Part shown: positions 61,391 through 64,000 of the stretch, piece by piece
Layout: the number at the start of each line of letters is the position of its first letter
How positions within the stretch are numbered: the stretch's first letter is position 1
DNA from: a virus
DNA length: 64,000 bases
Virus record (IMG/VR): IMGVR_UViG_3300022752_003639
Location: 62,001 to 126,000 of that record
Strand: one strand, 5' to 3'
Notes under the pieces: generated by a model
Told to the model about the DNA's origin: nothing
Seen by the model: the letters and a program-made list of their open reading frames with translations, nothing else
Database searches by the model: none
Translations under genes and position numbers: made by a program

Positions 61391-64000
61391 TTAACTTCCT
61401 GTTGATGTAACAATATTTGTAGTTTGAAGTTGGCTAGATGTAAGCGCATCTATCACTTCAACATCATTGACTGTGGCGCCACTGATTAATATTTCGTTAG
61501 ATAAACAAGTTATTTCGTAAAAACTTCCAAAACCATTTTCATTTTTTGGAAGTATAACAAAGTTAACAATATCAGGTGAAAGTAAATTCATTACATAGGC
61601 ATTTAATTCACTGAAATAAAAACTTTGTCCGAAGTCCCAATTGTTTAAACTAAAAAAAGAATTTATTGCACTTATGATTCTTGTTTTAATATCATTATCT
61701 GTTGTAACAATCTTACTATTTCTTACTGCTTTAAACTTAGCTTGCAGATTACTTGAGGCTTTATCGCCAAATAAAACTTTATATTTTACCGGATTAAAAA
61801 TAATTTCATCACTTATTGCTTTTATTTGAATAAGATATGATTTATAATTTTGTTCTAATTCTTGACTAGTAGGAGGCATTGGTTCAACAGTTAAATCTCC
61901 TTTTAAATAACTTCTAAAATTATTATCATAATTTGTCGTTAACATATAAATGTCAATTAAATTCGTCTTGCTAGGATCTATTCTACGTTCTCTTCCGCTG
62001 TTATGCAGATAATGGAACTTAATGTCGCTTCTTCCTACTCTAGCAAAATATTGATCAGTATATATAAAAGAAGCGGTTGCACTATCATAATACTTTACAA
62101 CATTAACATCTATATCATAAAAATAAAATAATTGTCCGTTAACTTTATCTGTGTCATTTACTAAACTTTCATTAGGTAAAGAAATAAAATTAGCAGAATC
62201 TTGTAAAGAATAACGTAAACCATCGGATAGTTTTTTAAAATATATGAAGTGTTCTCTATATCCGGTAGTACCTAATTCATCTGGTAAAACTATAGCATTG
62301 AAACTTTCTGGATCATCTAACTGTCCAGTATTATTATAGTCATAAAACGAAACTTTAACTTTTTTAGGATTAGCATAGCCGTCCGATTCAACAACAGCAT
62401 CATCTATTTGAAATAATCTATCATAGCCTAAACTAGATGTGCCAGCGGTGTTAATTGATAAAACTTCAATTTTATCTTTTATAACTTGATTAGTTACATA
62501 GTCAAAATTTATACTTGTGCTGTCAATATGGAACGCCGTTTGAGAGAGACTTTCAAATATATAATTCAAGTTTCTAAATCTTACCTTATAATATTGTCCT
62601 GTCCAAACAAAGGCTACAAACCAACTTGAATCAAAACCGGAATCGTCTATGTTTCCTTGTTTATCTAAACTAAACTGGTTTAATAAATTGAGGTTAGAAC
62701 TTAATATTATATCCCATTTTCTTGTAAGCTGATCTATCGTTAATCCAAAGTTTTTTTGTGTCATACAAATATTAGATATTTCATTTTCAATAGTGTATTC
62801 TAATAATTTCGGATACTTTGGAATTATAACATTAGGTACTGAACCCTGGGGAACCCTACAAGAAAATATAACAGGGCCCGTTCCATCATCTAAAAGACCA
62901 TTGCCATAATTAGAGCCATCACCTATTATCTGTTGAACAAGTGCCCAAATATACGATCTTCCTCCTTGAGGAACTGTTGCACTTGCTTTTAAATTATTTT
63001 TCTTATCGTAATAATATCCACTAGGAGCTGCAAATTGTATTAATGCACCTGTAGAAATATACTTCATATCGCTTTGACTAAATTGCCCTACAGACACTGG
63101 CAAATTATTAATTGTGAAATATCCTCTGCTCTGTGAAACAACTTTATTTGTTTCATTCCATGAAACACCTAACACAGATAAACTTAAATTTTCATATTTT
63201 TCAATATAAAAGTTTTTCATAAAACTGCTAGCGATTATATCTGCTAAAGAAGTTTTAACAAAGGCCAATACTTGATTTCTATTAGTAAATGTAAGCTCTA
63301 CAATATTTTCTGTTTCTTCTTGGTAAAGCATTCCGTCGTCTGCAAATATATTTGTTTTACTATAGGCACCACTGACATCAGACAGTTCAAAATATCTACT
63401 GACTCCGCTAGCTATTCTATTAACCGACTTGACCTTTAATATATCGCTACCAGCATTTAATGGCGCAATATTGTAATCTTCCCCAGTTATCATTCTATTT
63501 TGTAGATAATAATTTTGAGGAGCTTTTAATTTTATATTAGCATTACTCTCTGGACCGCTACTATTGGATACTGTATATTGTAAACTTAATGTTAGTTGTA
63601 ATTGATGTGATTGTCCTAAACTATTTACATATGGCAAAGATATTGTAACTCCAGAAAACTGTTCAGGTTTTAATACATACGATGAACCGTTACTTTGCCT
63701 GTAAAATAACCTAAATTGTCCTTTTGGTAAATCTCCAAAAACGCCATCACTAAAATTTAGGTCAATTTGATCGTCTTGTCTAGAACTTATTGCATAAAAT
63801 GTTCTTAAACTTTTACTCAAACTATTGTAAATTACGTTGTTATTCTGTGTTGCAGAATTAACCTTGGTCCATAATGTATTATAATTTCCCGATTTATCTT
63901 TCTGCCATAACCAAACGTCTGTATCATTAATGTTTGTAGTATTAACTGCTATGATTTCATTTGGTACTGGATTGTCAACAGTGAAATCTGCAAAATTTAG
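61391..64000 (-). CDS. 6: Baseplate wedge protein gp6-like (5' end cut by window edge)
   Basis: At least 869 residues in view. The frame stays open to the right edge, so the TTG at 63818-63820 is internal and the true start lies outside. Residues beyond that point read FTVDNPVPNEIIAVN and VWLWQKDKSGNYN. The diagnostic part is FYAISSRQDDQIDLNFSDGV, then FGDLPKGQFRLFYRQSNGSS, matching the central domain of T4-like gp6, which forms the iris of the baseplate. The C-terminal domain has a plausible gp6 dimerisation region (DIKTRIISAINSFFSLNNWD, then FGQSFYFSELNAYVMNL). It is immediately upstream of the giant structural gene, with 2 nt between. Confidence 0.87.
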   Translation of the reverse strand, partial: LNFADFTVDNPVPNEIIAVNTTNINDTDVWLWQKDKSGNYNTLWTKVNSATQNNNVIYNSLSKSLRTFYAISSRQDDQIDLNFSDGVFGDLPKGQFRLFYRQSNGSSYVLKPEQFSGVTISLPYVNSLGQSHQLQLTLSLQYTVSNSSGPESNANIKLKAPQNYYLQNRMITGEDYNIAPLNAGSDILKVKSVNRIASGVSRYFELSDVSGAYSKTNIFADDGMLYQEETENIVELTFTNRNQVLAFVKTSLADIIASSFMKNFYIEKYENLSLSVLGVSWNETNKVVSQSRGYFTINNLPVSVGQFSQSDMKYISTGALIQFAAPSGYYYDKKNNLKASATVPQGGRSYIWALVQQIIGDGSNYGNGLLDDGTGPVIFSCRVPQGSVPNVIIPKYPKLLEYTIENEISNICMTQKNFGLTIDQLTRKWDIILSSNLNLLNQFSLDKQGNIDDSGFDSSWFVAFVWTGQYYKVRFRNLNYIFESLSQTAFHIDSTSINFDYVTNQVIKDKIEVLSINTAGTSSLGYDRLFQIDDAVVESDGYANPKKVKVSFYDYNNTGQLDDPESFNAIVLPDELGTTGYREHFIYFKKLSDGLRYSLQDSANFISLPNESLVNDTDKVNGQLFYFYDIDVNVVKYYDSATASFIYTDQYFARVGRSDIKFHYLHNSGRERRIDPSKTNLIDIYMLTTNYDNNFRSYLKGDLTVEPMPPTSQELEQNYKSYLIQIKAISDEIIFNPVKYKVLFGDKASSNLQAKFKAVRNSKIVTTDNDIKTRIISAINSFFSLNNWDFGQSFYFSELNAYVMNLLSPDIVNFVILPKNENGFGSFYEITCLSNEILISGATVNDVEVIDALTSSQLQTTNIVTSTGS

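Noticed and set aside
61391-63820. TTG at 63820 as the start of the gp6-like gene
   Set aside because: The frame continues without stop to base 64000 and reads as gp6-like protein.
1-64000. tRNA genes, integrase, transposases, homing endonucleases
   Set aside because: None was recognised while reading; a tRNA covariance search could not be run, so absence is provisional.

Overview
The window looks like about 64 kb from the middle of a large, AT-rich, T4-like marine or freshwater myovirus genome. The T4-lineage markers are a family B DNA polymerase (gp43), a sliding clamp (gp45), a flap endonuclease/RNase H, a baseplate wedge gp6 fragment and T4-late-promoter-like octamers (ATAAATA). Many small hypothetical proteins resemble ones I remember from marine T4-like (cyanophage-type) myoviruses. 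No photosynthesis genes are present, so a cyanobacterial host is not indicated, and the host cannot be named from sequence alone. No tRNA genes, integrase, insertion sequences or CRISPR arrays were recognised. Both edges cut genes: clpA on the left and gp6 on the right.

Layout. (1) 1-2057: a ClpA-like AAA+ unfoldase, open at the left edge. (2) 2104-5948: three tail-fibre or adhesin genes. (3) 5981-15623: ten consecutive genes, nearly all carrying an [L/I]xE tripeptide within the first nine residues. This resembles the capsid-targeting/prohead-protease signal of T4 internal proteins. They include three nucleotidyl-transfer folds, a LysM plus lytic transglycosylase fusion, a Dps-like ferritin, and a 933-aa modular protein. 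The modular protein ends at a near-ideal -1 ribosomal frameshift site: A_AAA_AAG, the stop codon, then a strong hairpin. (4) 15634-38934: early/middle metabolism. This holds a DsbA-like protein, carbamoyltransferase, gp43, gp45, a DpdA-like transglycosylase, a QueD-like T-fold protein, glycosyltransferase, cupin, GMP reductase, QueE, flap endonuclease, a MoxR ATPase with a metallopeptidase/VWA protein, thymidylate synthase and many small conserved genes. Five sigma70-type promoters (four with TTGACA-N17-TATAAT) and one intrinsic terminator punctuate it. A lone radical SAM/SPASM gene lies on the opposite strand. (5) 38931-64000, minus strand: a structural block transcribed from gp6 through a 4652-aa giant virion protein, a collagen-like fibre, a subtilisin-like protease, a small structural protein and three fibre proteins sharing one N-terminal module.

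How they may work together. Transglycosylase, QueE and QueD-like proteins suggest 7-deazaguanine modification of phage DNA. Carbamoyltransferase and glycosyltransferase may add further decoration, and GMP reductase and thymidylate synthase would adjust nucleotide pools. The region 3 cassette is best explained, as inference, as proteins loaded into the prohead, processed by the head protease and possibly delivered with the DNA. The minus-strand block builds the baseplate and host-contact apparatus.
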